Below are positions 1-10,624 of a stretch of 64,000 nucleotides of DNA, one piece after another. Numbering within the stretch: the stretch's first letter is position 1; each line of letters begins with the position of its first letter. A model generated the notes under the pieces. The model ran no database searches. It worked only from the letters and a program-made list of their open reading frames with translations, and had not been told where the DNA came from. The position numbers were made by a program, and so were the translations under genes. The stretch comes from Clusia tigrina (Eukaryota > Arthropoda > Insecta > Diptera > Clusiidae), in assembly GCA_920105625.2 (NCBI GenBank), contig OV050032.1:19611981-19675980 (forward strand), in the 5' to 3' direction.

Positions 1-2774
1 AGAAATCTCGAATGCACTTCTGGCTAATTACCACCCCGTTCGTTTCAACTCATTCCCTTGTTGTGGCGGAAATTATTTTATTTGTTGCCACTAATTACTC
101 GTACTACTATAAAGAACTGTAATTTCCCACCACAACCAACCTCCAAGCATAGTACGCGACCACGTACCCCACCGATCCGTTCCCGCTGCCTTAGTTCGCA
201 TTTAAATATTTCAATTCACTCTTTTCGCTGTTGTCAATCCCCAGTTCTAATAAAAAATAAAAACTCATGCCACAAAAGCATTACTGAAATCATTTGTGTT
301 AATTAAAGTAGCACAACAACAGCAGCAGCAACAACAGCAGCAACAACAACAAGAACTAAATAACAACAGCAGCAACAACAGTGACAAAGCGTTCGCTACA
401 ATAATGGTAAATGAAATACATAAAATATCCCGCAGATACTAACACAGTGAACTGGATTTGTCCAAAGTGTGCGCTTTAATGCCTTTCTTCGTAAAACTTT
501 TCCAATTTTTTGTATCTCTCGGTTTGTGTGTGGTTTCTCTATGGTTTTCACAAACTATGCTCGTAATAAATAATTAAACAAGTCAGTTATTTGCGGGCGC
601 TACACGCACAGCGTCCGGTCACCTGCACTGCGTCAGTGTGCTGGTGACCTCTAGAAAGTGTACCAGAACCAGGGAAACTTTCGCGAGTATGGCCGTGCAA
701 ACTTAGTGAGACTAGAATCTGTTTTCACTCTCAGCAGGAGCAAATGAAGGCAGCGGTTTGATTGTGGAATCCGTGGCAGAGGCTCTGCTAGCCTTGAGTC
801 TAAAATGAAACATTGATAAAACTTCAAATTGCATTTCTATACTGTGCGTCCTACACCTATCAAAGTGGCAAAAGTGGCAATTACCAAAGGTTTTGCCTCT
901 TTCCCTCTGTACATGTCGCACATTCTGGCACGAATTTTAATTGCTATGCTGTGTAAGAGAGAACAGTGAAGGGGCCCAGTGTTCTTTCCAGAACTACATG
1001 CAAATGTATACGACTATCCGAGAATTGCTTGAGTTGGTTCATTACCAGCTTAGAGCCACTAATTTGAGACCCCGAAGAGATTACGTAGCACGCAAATCAT
1101 GAATATGAATCACACTTAAAACCCAAAATACACTCGAATGATTCACAGAGCAAAGTAAAAGGTGAAAAGATGAGCATCTGTTCTTTGTACAAGTACTAAA
1201 AAACTGATTTACAAACTGGCCTCAACTGCCATTCGCACAGAATGCGAACAGAATCGGCTCAAAGAAACACCAACCCAACGTCTGCAATGAGCACAGCGGG
1301 CATGCAGGCACCTGTGAATGTGAAGCCATGAGTGCAGGAACAATTGCATTCTGGAGTGCCCTCATGCAGTTCTTTGTTGCCGCAAACAAATGGTCGCTGA
1401 TCCTATTTCTATCCGACCTCAGTTCTTACAATCGCTAACGTCCGGACTGGGTTGCATGGGCAGTTCAGGGTTGCCTCACTGCCCTACCACTGCGTGTGTC
1501 TCTACTTGTGCCCAAGTCTCAGCTAGTGCCTCTGTCACTGTCTCTTTACTGCTTCTGGATATGTCTGTCTATTAGTTCGTCTGTTCACATGATTGTCAGT
1601 CCGCCTTCGATTTGGTGTGTACACATCTATCCATGTAATTGCTATGGTAAATACATATGCATATGTTTCGTGTCAACTCGACATTTGACATGAATTTTAT
1701 GTTTACATTTTTCATACTAACTACAACAACAAAACGAAAACGAATGCAATCCAATAAAATTACAAAATAAAGAATGAAAATTTTCCATTACGGCTGCAGT
1801 TTCTTTAGACTGCAATTACAATAACAATAACAATAATAATAGTAATAACTATGTAAAAGCAACAAAAAAATAACAAAAACCCGTGGGCTAACATCGGGGT
1901 ACGCACATGCACAGTGCATGCAAACAAGTTGCCAAGCTGCCGAGCTGCCTCCGGTGTTCTTACGCTTAGCGACCGCCCGACATGCGGAGGGACGGCTTGG
2001 CCGCCCCCAACCCCAGCAGCCACTCCAGCCCGTGAAGCGCGCTTTTTGCCACTGGTGAAAAGGTGGCAATTACTTTTGCACAGCACAGCGAAATAAAATT
2101 AATATCGCTTAATGCCAGTATTTGCCATAATAAAGCATTTTATGGCATTTGCTGTAATAATTTTTTCGCAGTTTACAACATCAGCGCTCGCATTTGAATG
2201 TGCGGCTATGTTTGTATTTGCGTAGCTATCTGAATACTCATGCTTGTATTTTCTCAATGCAATAATGCAATAAATAAAAAGAAATTCCCTCCACTTGATG
2301 CATTTCCACACACTCCCACAGACAGGCTCTGCCTCGTAAGCACGCTGAGAAGCGCACAGACTTCGGCCCGAGTTCATTTCGAACTGCCATAAACAGTTGC
2401 CATAATGCTGGCAACATTGTAGTTTATGACGTTATTAATTTAATTAGAATTTTAATGCATTCGCGATCATTGCGCCATAAATAGTTTTAATTGTTTACTT
2501 AACTGCAGTATCATGGTAGGCGCACGGGGTCGGAGGCCGTTGGCCGGCAGAGCAAGGGGGGTCGGTGAGTTGCAGAATAAGCAGCTGCACCCAGACAGCA
2601 TTCAGTGGATACCTTAAGCCGCCTAATGGACGAATGAAGGCGTAGATAATACACCGATCCAGTCTGGCTGCAGCACGGTGTGACGGCGCTGTGCCTTTCA
2701 CAGGCCTTGGCCGCAGCTCGCGACAAGTGCAGCACTGTTTGACTGTCGTGAGTGCATTGACCCATCTCAGTGAT
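1..2774. other. Unannotated non-coding stretch
   Basis: No convincing gene is visible. The short open frames here lack recognisable domains and overlap on both strands. The only clear structure is a CAA/CAG tract at 312-382. Immediately after it lies an ATG followed by GTAA (about 403-409), which could be a start codon next to a splice donor, but nothing else supports an exon there. Confidence 0.5.
312..382. repeat. CAA/CAG trinucleotide tract
   Basis: An imperfect run of CAA and CAG triplets, interrupted near the middle by a short AACTAAATAA stretch. Such tracts are common in fly non-coding and 5' leader DNA. No coding frame is supported. Confidence 0.8.
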
Positions 2775-2925
2775 TGAATCGTCCCAAGCAGTATTGGATA
2801 CCTGTAACAGTGGGTGCTCTGAGACGTCTTTAGGAGAAGCGAATACCCTGATCAGAGCAGGGACAAATTACGGAGACAACTTACGGAAAGAGCCAGCTAC
2901 TCCACTCTAGCTGGTCATCGCTCCT
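2775..2925. repeat. Dispersed repeat, copy 1 (of 2 in window)
   Basis: Shares a long near-identical core with 4033-4255, including TGGGTGCTCTGAGACGTCTT and GAATACCCTGATCAGAGCAG, and ends with a shared CTCCACTCTAGCTG. This copy lacks most of a ~75-base middle section found in the other. Two same-orientation copies 1.26 kb apart suggest a transposable-element fragment or a local duplication. I do not recognise the family. Confidence 0.7.
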
Positions 2926-4032
2926 CGGGAGAGTAGATGAAACAGCACGCATTTTTGTTCAAAATTTCCACACTTTCCTTAGTTAATTTGCTCAGTGTGT
3001 GGAAGAAGCGGTGCGCCGTCCAAGTTATTGTGATGATGTGGATCTTAGATTATTCCACAAATGTAAATCCAACCCAGTAACTTCAACTACCTCTGATACC
3101 CACTCCCGTTCCCGCACCCGCACCCGCACCGGCACCATTGCCACTAATGATCGCATTGTCATTCTGCAGGATAATAAAAACAAGTATAAATGTGTGTGCC
3201 CTTGCAGCGCATTTCATATCAAATTGTGTTTATGTGTGTGTCTGCCACTGGGTGTGTCTGTGTGTCGGTGAGTCGATGTGTTTGTGTAGTTGTGCATTCG
3301 GACTGGTAGCGAATGCTTTGTTGCAATATGCAATGCAATGTTATTATTTACATTTGCCGCAACATTGTCGTTGTGGCAGCTCTTTTTGTTATTGTTGTTG
3401 TTGTTGTTTTTGCTGCTACCGCTCTTGCCGCTATTGCTGTTTTACAGTTGACGATATAAATGCGATAAAATGTTGTTTAGGTTCGTTTACTGTGGCGGTG
3501 GCACTAAAACGCTTTCCCACCAAGGCGCTGGGGACCGCTTTCATTTGAAATCTTTGCGGCCAACAGCCAAGACTGCTGCGCCCAATAACACCCAGGCCCA
3601 CTGTCGCACCATGCCACCATCTCACCAGCGAGCGAGGAGTTTGGCGCTGACTTTGTTAAACTGTTGGCATTCTTCTTTAGCAGTGAATTGCAATTGGAAA
3701 ATTCAACAAAGCTTTAACTTTACAGCTTTCAACTAAATTAATTTACTTTTCCTCGAATGAACGGGGACGTTCGACGAGGACGAGGACGACGACCACCACC
3801 AACGACCGCTGGGCGACAACAATGCTGCGGGTTGTAGTATTCTAAATAAACAAAAAACATAGCGAAAGGTAATAAATGGGAAATATAATTAAATACGAGG
3901 ACAACGCCGTATGCGATGAGTTCGGAAATGGAATATTTTGTCTTTGCTTTTCTTTTCTTAAGTAGAAATCATATTTTCGGCGTATGAATTACCCTCGGAT
4001 CAACGATTGTGGATTCATAAGGGACCCGCAGG
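2926..4032. other. Unannotated stretch with minor simple repeats
   Basis: Holds a CGCACC-type run near 3110-3140 and GT-rich patches near 3190-3270. Open frames here are low-complexity Cys/Val-rich translations of GTT/TGC triplets. I see no gene. Confidence 0.5.
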
Positions 4033-4255
4033 TGAATCGTCCCATGCAGTATCTCTAACAGTGGGTGCTCTGAGACGTCTTCAGGAGAAGCGAATACCCT
4101 GATCAGAGCAGGGGTGGGCTGCCTAAGAAAAATTTTAATTCTGCACCGCAAAAGTAGGCAGACAACTTAATGGAAAAGCGTGTGTTTGTTGTAAAAGGCA
4201 GAAGTCGGGTGAAATACGGAAAGAGCAATTTACTCCACTCTAGCTGACCATTCAT
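4033..4255. repeat. Dispersed repeat, copy 2 (of 2 in window)
   Basis: The longer partner of the repeat at 2775-2925. It matches from TGAATCGTCCCA through the GATCAGAGCAGGG core, then carries an extra section (about 4110-4205) before rejoining the other copy at the GGAAAGAGC and CTCCACTCTAGCTG matches. No coding content or terminal repeats are recognised. Confidence 0.7.
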
Positions 4256-5351
4256 GCTTATCAATCTCAACTCAATCTCAATACACATTCCGAAATCAGG
4301 AAGTAAAATAGGCAATTTTCTAATACAGGGTGATTGACTTAAGAGCGAGATTTTTCCCAAGTTGACTTCTGTGCTCGCCGAGTTGACAACAGACGAGCTG
4401 AGATTAGCTTTTCAGTCCTTAGAATACTCTTGCGTGGGCTCAGTGAACTTAACGAGGACGGAGTCTTCGCATGCATTTCGCAATTGTTCTTGTGCTGAGG
4501 GACCCAAATGTACATTGGACAGATCAGAAAGGCTCTTCTTCGCTCTCATCCAAGTCCTTAGGCAGGGATGTTGACAATTGCACGATGTGGCTTCGTTGTT
4601 CGAGATAGCATTCCTTTCTCGTTCTATCCCACTGCTATGGCACTGTGTTGTGCTATCGTGGATCAGGGCAACCAAGCGATAGATGTATGCCTCCACCTAA
4701 AAGTGCCTTCTTCAGAAGTAGTCTGCTAACCACCATGGCTGTCTGGGTTATGCATTTATGCCAAATGCTCCTTTCCAGCCAACTGAATTCACTCGCACCA
4801 CGACTGCGCCCAACCAGTCCGCTGGCAAGTGCCAATGCGGAGCAAGTGTTGACTGGCACCGCTCGCCGAGTGCAATAGTGAAAGCGGTGTAAATGAAAAA
4901 ATGCGAAAATTAACAATAGAAAAGCGAAAACAACGACAAAACTCTGCCGCTATAACAATAACAAGAAATGCAAAAGAACAAAGCAGACAGAACGCAGAAG
5001 GTGAAAATTGGAATAGAAGTGGAAGTGGAAGTGAAATTGGAAATGGAAATGGGGGCTAAAGAAATAAAATAAATGTTCATTAAATAATTGCACTCGCCCG
5101 ATCGGGCATGATTTCGTATTTATAATCCAGCAGCGGCAACTGCAAAGAGTGCCGGAAGAGCAGAAGACGCAATAACTGTGGCGCGCAAAAAGGAAGCAAA
5201 TAATATTAATAGAAATCCAATCAACTAGAAAAGTTGCAAAAAATGTTATTAAATTGGAGACTAATCATAAAAATTGAGTGTGCAGTGCAACGCAAGCAAA
5301 AAGCACGACATTCGCTCTATATATGCATGTGTATGGGTGTGGAAATAGATA

Positions 5352-5356
<5 letters not shown>
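4256..5356. other. Unannotated stretch
   Basis: No gene seen. Contains short GGAAAT/GGAAGT runs near 5015-5050. No terminal repeats or domain-bearing frames are visible. Confidence 0.5.

Positions 5357-5400
<44 letters not shown>
5357..5400. repeat. (GT)22 microsatellite
   Basis: An uninterrupted GT dinucleotide run of about 44 bases. It produces spurious frames of repeated Val/Cys or Thr/His on the two strands. Confidence 0.95.
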
Positions 5401-5401
<1 letters not shown>

Positions 5402-5749
5402 TGTGTTAGGGAATTATAGAACGTAATGAGAAAAACTGCAAAAAAGGCGCTTGAATTTAGAAGTGCTGGCATGTTGTAATGACGCCATTGAACTCTATAA
5501 TGACCCTGCAGGAAAAGAGCGCAAGTACGAAATGAATGAAGTGGATCGTGCCCATTGAGCAGCGACACCATACAAAACCAAGTCAAACCGCAAGTGGCGC
5601 TCTCAGCTATTTCCGTTGTGCTGACAACAAGCAAAAGCAACCGACGAATCACAAAACTTCAGATTCCAGTCTCGTTTCCAAACCAGGCTGTGGGCTCCAT
5701 CGGCTTCACACGATTCTTCATTTCTGTTGCATCATTCACATCGTTTCTG

Positions 5750-5760
5750 CGTGTGTGTAT

Positions 5761-5761
<1 letters not shown>
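5750..5761. repeat. Target-site duplication, left copy (R1-clade element)
   Basis: The 12-mer CGTGTGTGTATG lies directly outside the poly-T end of the retrotransposon and recurs exactly at 7158-7169, directly outside its other end. This marks the insertion boundaries. The sequence is AC-type microsatellite on the complementary strand. Confidence 0.85.
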
Positions 5762-5797
<36 letters not shown>

Positions 5798-7157
5798 TTG
5801 AGATGAAAAATCTTCAAAAGACACTGTTGCCCCCACAACAATAGTGTGGAACTTTAACCCACTAAAAAACATCTCGAATTACTTCAGCTTTAGAATTGTC
5901 CTGCGGCCCGACCGTTAGGTAATACATCGCAGGGCTAGCTTAGCCTATTGGTTAGAAAATCTCAAGGGGTTTATACTACATTCATGGATCTAGTCTCGCT
6001 GCTTCGCAACCGTTCCATTCTTCTTAGTTCTTGTAGAACCGTAGCGGCTAACTCTTTCACAATTTGCCAAATCTGCCTTGATTGCAGCATGTGCGGCACT
6101 ATGTTTTCTGGTGTTACTCTGTATCCTATTTGGTTCTCTAAAAACTTACGTTCTGTATCGAATTTCGAACAGTAGAAGAATATATGCTCTGCATTTTCAT
6201 TACCCCTCCCACAAGAATAACAGATTTCTCCGTCATCATGTCCATACTTGTACAGGTACTCTCTAAAACAACCATGTCCACTCAAGAACTGCGTCATATA
6301 GAAATCAACATCTCCGTGTTGTCTTTCAACCCAAGTCTGCACATTTTTGATGAGTCTGTGCGTCCATCGTCCTTTGGTCGCTGTATCCCAGCATTCTTGC
6401 CATACATTCAAGCTGTTTTGCCTTTCTTCTTTTCGCTCTTCTACTGTTAAAGGCCTGCCGATTTTTTTGCTCTTGTCATATACTCTCTTAAGCTCAAGAG
6501 CCATTATATCTGGTGGCATTATGCTAGATATGACTCCAACTGCATCGTGAGACACTGTGCGAAATGCACTAGCAACTCTAATGGCATTTAGTCTGAATAA
6601 CGATTTTGCAATCTTGGCGTATGTTTTCTGCTTTAATGCTTGTCCCCATACTGGTGCCGCATACATTACTATGGATTGGGTAACTTCGGCCAGAAGTAAC
6701 CTTCTGCTTTGATTTGGGCCGCCTATATTGGCCATCATTCGAGATAGGGCCGTGTTTACTTGCGCAGCTTTTTGACAGGCCTGCCCAATGTTTATTTTAT
6801 AGTTAAGTCTCGCGTCTATCATCACTCCTAAGTATTTTAACGATGGCTGCGTTCTGATGTTGTACCCGTCTATATTTGGCGTAATGGCTTCCATTTTTTT
6901 CCTGCTTGTAATTAAGACTGCTTCGGTTTTTTGGAGTTGGAGTTTCGATGACGTTAGCCAGTTTTTTATTCTTTGTGATGTACTTCTGCAAATGCTCTCA
7001 ATTTGGCATAATTCTTTCGCCACAATTGTTACTGCAATATCATCCGCATAACCGATTATTTGTACTTGTTTTGGCATAGGTAGACGAAGGACTCCGTCGT
7101 AAAGTACATTCCATAAGAGTGGGCCCAGTACGGAGCCTTGCGGCACTCCACCAGTTA
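5762..7157 (-). mobile_element. 5'-truncated R1-clade non-LTR retrotransposon
   Basis: A 1,396-bp insertion bounded by perfect 12-bp direct repeats. On the minus strand it reads: 3' part of ORF2 (RT to C-terminal zinc knuckle), a ~174-base 3' UTR, then a poly-A tail seen as 35 T's at 5762-5796. The missing 5' end, poly-A tail and target-site duplication are the signature of target-primed reverse transcription. No RNase H domain follows the RT, and a CCHC knuckle lies near the C terminus, as expected for the R1 clade. The intact frame, perfect duplication and long tail suggest a recent insertion. The target is a CA/CATA-type simple repeat. Confidence 0.9.
5971..7157 (-). pseudogene. Partial ORF2 reverse transcriptase of R1-clade element
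   Basis: The frame is open from the element's truncated end to a stop at 5971. Upstream bases to 7221 are host flank that happens to stay open, giving 416 residues from an ATG outside the element. Within it GVPQGSVLGPLLW (residues 25-37) is the conserved RT segment before the active site, and YADD (58-61) carries the catalytic aspartates. A CCHC zinc knuckle (C-x2-C-x8-H-x4-C) lies at 334-351, a typical ORF2 C-terminal feature. The endonuclease and the N-terminal half of RT are missing, so this copy cannot mobilise itself. There are no internal stops or frameshifts, consistent with a young copy. The clade assignment rests on the lack of RNase H and on motif resemblance; a family name needs a database comparison. 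Confidence 0.88.
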
Positions 7158-7169
7158 CGTGTGTGTATG
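7158..7169. repeat. Target-site duplication, right copy (R1-clade element)
   Basis: CGTGTGTGTATG, identical to 5750-5761. It sits at the truncated 5' end of the element and continues into GTGTGAGTGGG flank. Confidence 0.85.
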
Positions 7170-8126
7170 TGTGTGAGTGGGTATTTGTGCCCCCCTCACC
7201 GGGAAGCTTGCAACTTCTCAAAAGGTTTTTTAAGGAAAATTATTATATCCTTGCTTTGGCTTTGCTTGTTGGGTGATTGGACGAGTACAAAATTAGAAGT
7301 GGCCTGAATTGTTGGTGCAGTTGCAATTGTTGTTGCTGTTGTTAGCCTGCCGTGCGTTATTATTATGGGCAACGCGGGAGCAGACTGCAGTCCCTTAAAT
7401 TGACTAGGATAATACGATTCTCAGTGGCCATCATTCGAGTCATTTTAGTTAAAAGTTTTCACTTTTTCTTCTACTTGTTTATTAATAAAATTGTTTTGCC
7501 TGTCTGTGATAGCCAGGAAGGCCAAGGGCCAAGATACCGATAATCCTCCTGGGCATTAGTATACGTTTCTGCACCTCCATGGAGGCGCTTCGCTGCTGCT
7601 ACCGGGCTTTCCGTCGGTTCACTCACTACTCTCGGTGCTCAAAGAAATCCTCATTGAGCCCAGAACGACTCCAGTCATTTGCACTAGTTGACGACCATCA
7701 GCAATATTTTAATGGGCCTTTTTTGCTGCGGCCGAGCAAAAACTGCCACTATCGCGTTCGCAGTCGTTGGTGCTGCCACTGTCGCCGTTGCAATACCTTA
7801 CAATGTGTGTGTACTTCCTTTTCTCTTTTTACTTAAAAAGTAAAATTAAAGAATAAATAATAAAAATGAGCGAACGTAGGGAAAAGTATCCCCATAATAA
7901 GCACGGCAGAGCAGAAGAAGTCAATTTGCATAAAATCGATTTTCTCGCTTTTTTATTGTGTTTTTTTGTTCCATTTTTGTAATAATATTTTTTAGATTAA
8001 AAATTCTGTAAAAATGAATAGCACGAAGAAGAGAGAAAAAAATAGATATAATTATACAGCAAACTTGGAAATGTAAAATAAAGAAAATGAAAGAATATTA
8101 ATAATTACATAAAGTGCGAGTACATT
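7170..8126. other. Unannotated stretch
   Basis: No gene recognised. The last 300 bases are very AT-rich and poor in open frames. Confidence 0.5.
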
Positions 8127-8342
8127 TTACGTAGGACCCAGGGAAAGTTCGTGGAGTAGCGCAGCGCCAACAATGCCGGCCTTGGGACGCTCAGCGTGCT
8201 CGGCGAAAAGTTCCGAAGCCGCATCGCGCAGGCTGACGCTAGTGACGATTCTGCAGGCACTCATCAGCACATGCTCGTTAATGAAGCTCCTGAAGATGCC
8301 TGGATTTGCCAGAAGATGCCGATGGACCCACACGAACCACAA
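8127..8342 (-). CDS. Candidate coding exon, unrecognised
   Basis: On the minus strand a frame open for about 100 codons ends in TAA at 8127. Its last 56 codons have about 66% G or C at third positions, by my count, and sit next to very AT-rich DNA, which is the contrast expected of a fly exon. There is no ATG at its upstream edge. An acceptor-like CAAATCCAG lies inside the frame near 8296-8304, so a terminal exon could start there. The peptide is alanine- and leucine-rich (for example DAASELFAEHAERPKAG) and I recognise no family. The locally raised GC content alone may produce the codon bias. Confidence 0.2.
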   Translation of the reverse strand: MWFVWVHRHLLANPGIFRSFINEHVLMSACRIVTSVSLRDAASELFAEHAERPKAGIVGAALLHELSLGPT

Positions 8343-8870
8343 AAATGTTGGCTGGCAATTGCATGAGGTAAATGTATGACTTGTAAGACACCCGCTGAAG
8401 CGGCTGCCAGTGGAGTGTGTAGCGCACAGAGGCTACAGTGCGTAGACGGAGCAAAGCAGCCATAAGCGCGTGGAGGGGAGCGGTGGTCTACTTTTACGCC
8501 ATCCGTCCATCCATCCATTCATACAAATATCCCGAACAGCCGTGGAAGTTGAAAATAAGTTGATTGTGCTGATGCTCGAATTATGGAATGAATGTCGGTC
8601 CGCCACACCGGATGTCGCGTCATTATTTTAATAAATTATAAATTAAGCTTTGTTCTTCCTCGCTTCGAAAATTGGGAAAGCCAACAGCCAAAGCTAAGCT
8701 AAGGGCACACAGATACACACACACATACCCACACAAACACACACCAAACAACAACACAGAAGGCGACGAGGAATAGCAGCAACACTGGTCGCACGTTGTT
8801 GGCGTCAGTGTTGACAAAATTAACAAATGATCGAAGGAACGACTCGGCGAAGCCAGGCGTGAGGCAGAGA

Positions 8871-8905
8871 GGTGGCGAGGTGGCGAGGTGGCGAGGTGGC
8901 GAGGG
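8871..8905. repeat. 9-bp minisatellite, about 4 copies
   Basis: Tandem GTGGCGAGG units. The 9-base period preserves a reading frame, giving an Arg/Gly/Trp-rich artefactual peptide. Confidence 0.85.
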
Positions 8906-9189
8906 GAGGAGCAATGCGCGAACGAGCGAACAAGCAAACGCATTGCCACAATTGGCACATGCCACATGCCACTGGATTCTTGTAAATGCCGCACTCCGGT
9001 GCGTTGTCCTATCACTGCAGTTTGCGTCACCTTTTATTCTGGCGTCCTGTCCGCCTGTTTGCCTGCCCTGGCTACTGTCCGCCCGTCTTGGGTGGCCTGC
9101 TACGTGGCGGTCGGTCTGTGGGTGGTTAGTTTCTGAATTAGTTTAGCAACTAATAAGTTTTTAGCGATGAGACTTTTAGTGCAGTTAAT

Positions 9190-9275
9190 GTGCGTGTGCG
9201 TTGTTTTGTGCGTGTGTGTGTGTGTGCGTTGTTTTGTGCGTGTGTGTGTGTGTGAGTGTGAGTGTGTATGTGTGT
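9190..9275. repeat. GT-rich microsatellite with internal duplication
   Basis: GT runs separated by two GTTGTTTTGTGC spacers about 41 bases apart, then GTGAGTGTGAGTGTGTATG. A typical compound microsatellite. Confidence 0.85.
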
Positions 9276-9596
9276 TAATGAGTGTATGCTCGTTAAATTG
9301 AGTGTGTGGCCATTTAAAAACGCAATCATAAAGCATTAACTTAATTGGTTAATACGCGCAAATACGACATTACACGCTTTAACATAATTTGAGACCTCTC
9401 CTTTGGCATTGGCTTCTTTCCACATGGCCATGTCATTTATTAGCCTCAAACAAAACTCAAGCAATACTTCATTTATAGCCTTAGAAAACTATTTTAAAGG
9501 CCACAATACCAAAATAGATCTTAGGAGCCAATTTCGCCACACAAATACCCACAATCGTAACATCGAGAGCATGAACAGGCATAAGGATATTTTTTG

Positions 9597-9613
9597 TGAC
9601 TACAACTAGGTTA
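9597..9613. repeat. Target-site duplication, left copy (LINE tip)
   Basis: TGACTACAACTAGGTTA, a 17-base sequence repeated exactly at 9935-9951 and flanking a 321-bp insertion. Confidence 0.85.
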
Positions 9614-9934
9614 GGTTAGGTTATCGTGGTAGCCGGTCTACAGACCAACTCACTCAGACCGCCATGGGTTCATTGTGATACCACCGCGTAACGACGCACC
9701 TCTGATTTGCTCGTCAAACCATTTCGAAGCTCTAATAAAGCGCAGGATTTGCTTCACCTTCACGCCGGACACTTCTGTAAGAGAATTGAAAGCGTATTTG
9801 CCTAAAGAGCCCGGGCACCAACAGAAGAGATGTTCCACAGTCTCCTCCTCCTCCCTCCATAATCCCCACAGCTTCTGCAGTATTCATGAGAGAATACTCC
9901 CAGCCTGAGATAATAATGCCTGCCGAATAGCTAA
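9614..9934 (-). mobile_element. 3' tip of an RNase H-type LINE (5'-truncated)
   Basis: A 321-bp insertion between perfect 17-bp duplications. The minus strand starts mid-ORF, and one frame reads EEEETVEHLFCWCPG followed by GVKVKQILRFIRASKWFDEQ and a stop after PWRSE. This resembles the Cys/His-rich C-terminal region of RNase H-bearing LINE polyproteins (I, LOA and Jockey-like lineages). It is followed by a short 3' UTR ending in TAACCTAACC rather than poly-A. The plus strand therefore begins with GGTTAGGTTA next to the duplication. The severe truncation makes it a dead-on-arrival copy. The clade is uncertain. Confidence 0.8.
9650..9880 (-). pseudogene. C-terminal remnant of a LINE ORF2
   Basis: The uninterrupted part of the frame covers about 75 codons and ends in TGA near 9650. 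It contains a VEHLFCWCP His/Cys segment like the terminal zinc-binding knuckle of LINE ORF2 proteins, then a conserved-looking VKQILRFIRASKWF helix. The stretch upstream of it in the insertion has a stop in this frame, so it carries decay or another frame. It has no function alone. Confidence 0.7.
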
Positions 9935-9951
9935 TGACTACAACTAGGTTA
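9935..9951. repeat. Target-site duplication, right copy (LINE tip)
   Basis: TGACTACAACTAGGTTA, identical to 9597-9613. Confidence 0.85.
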
Positions 9952-10592
9952 AATCTTGGTTGGACCGATTGGGTTGTTGGCAGAGTTGGGTATTGTAGGC
10001 CTCCAACGTTCAAGTAGCACTCATGGTGGACAATGGTTAAGATTTGCAATCATTTTTTCTGGTCAAATGAATTTTGTTTAAGATTAATAACAAAATTTCC
10101 ATGTTTTCTTTTTGTATAAGAATTACAAGTGTTTTCGTCGTCTCCAAATTGTTGGGAAGTTTGCAAAAGACTTGGAGTCCTGAACTGAGTTGTATGGCTG
10201 AATAATCGATTAACGTGTCCGCTCGCAATAGGTGTGCATGTGTGCGTCCGCCAACATTGTTAACGCCAGTAACTGCAACAATGCTCGATCGCGGCAGCAC
10301 AACAGTAGCCGCAGCGGGCGGGCGCACCGCCAAAAATTACGTAGTCTTACTTTGTAGCTGTGCATGTGCAGCTTAAGTACTGCAAAACTATAAAATTTAC
10401 AATGGAATTACTCAACTCCGAAGCGTAATAAAATATTTGAACGTAACGCGAAGCATGGGGGCATTCACTACTCACTCGCCGCCCGGTCGCCGGCCAGTGG
10501 CGAGTCCGCCGACATGCACTCCGCCGTCCTGCAGTCACATGTGCGAGGCCAGTCGTAAGAAAACGGAGAAGTGCATTGTCTGCGAGCGAGTG

Positions 10593-10624
<32 letters not shown>

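Larger units (their letters stand above)
8343..9596. other. Unannotated stretch with simple repeats
   Basis: Contains a 9-bp GTGGCGAGG minisatellite at about 8871-8905 and GT-rich DNA at about 9190-9275 in which a GCGTTGTTTTGTGCGTGTG block is repeated. Open frames here are low-complexity on both strands. No gene seen. Confidence 0.5.

Noticed and set aside
9610..9625. GGTTAGGTTAGGTTA as an interstitial telomere repeat.
   Set aside because: It is explained by the 3' end of the LINE fragment plus the target duplication, and Diptera lack TTAGG telomeres.
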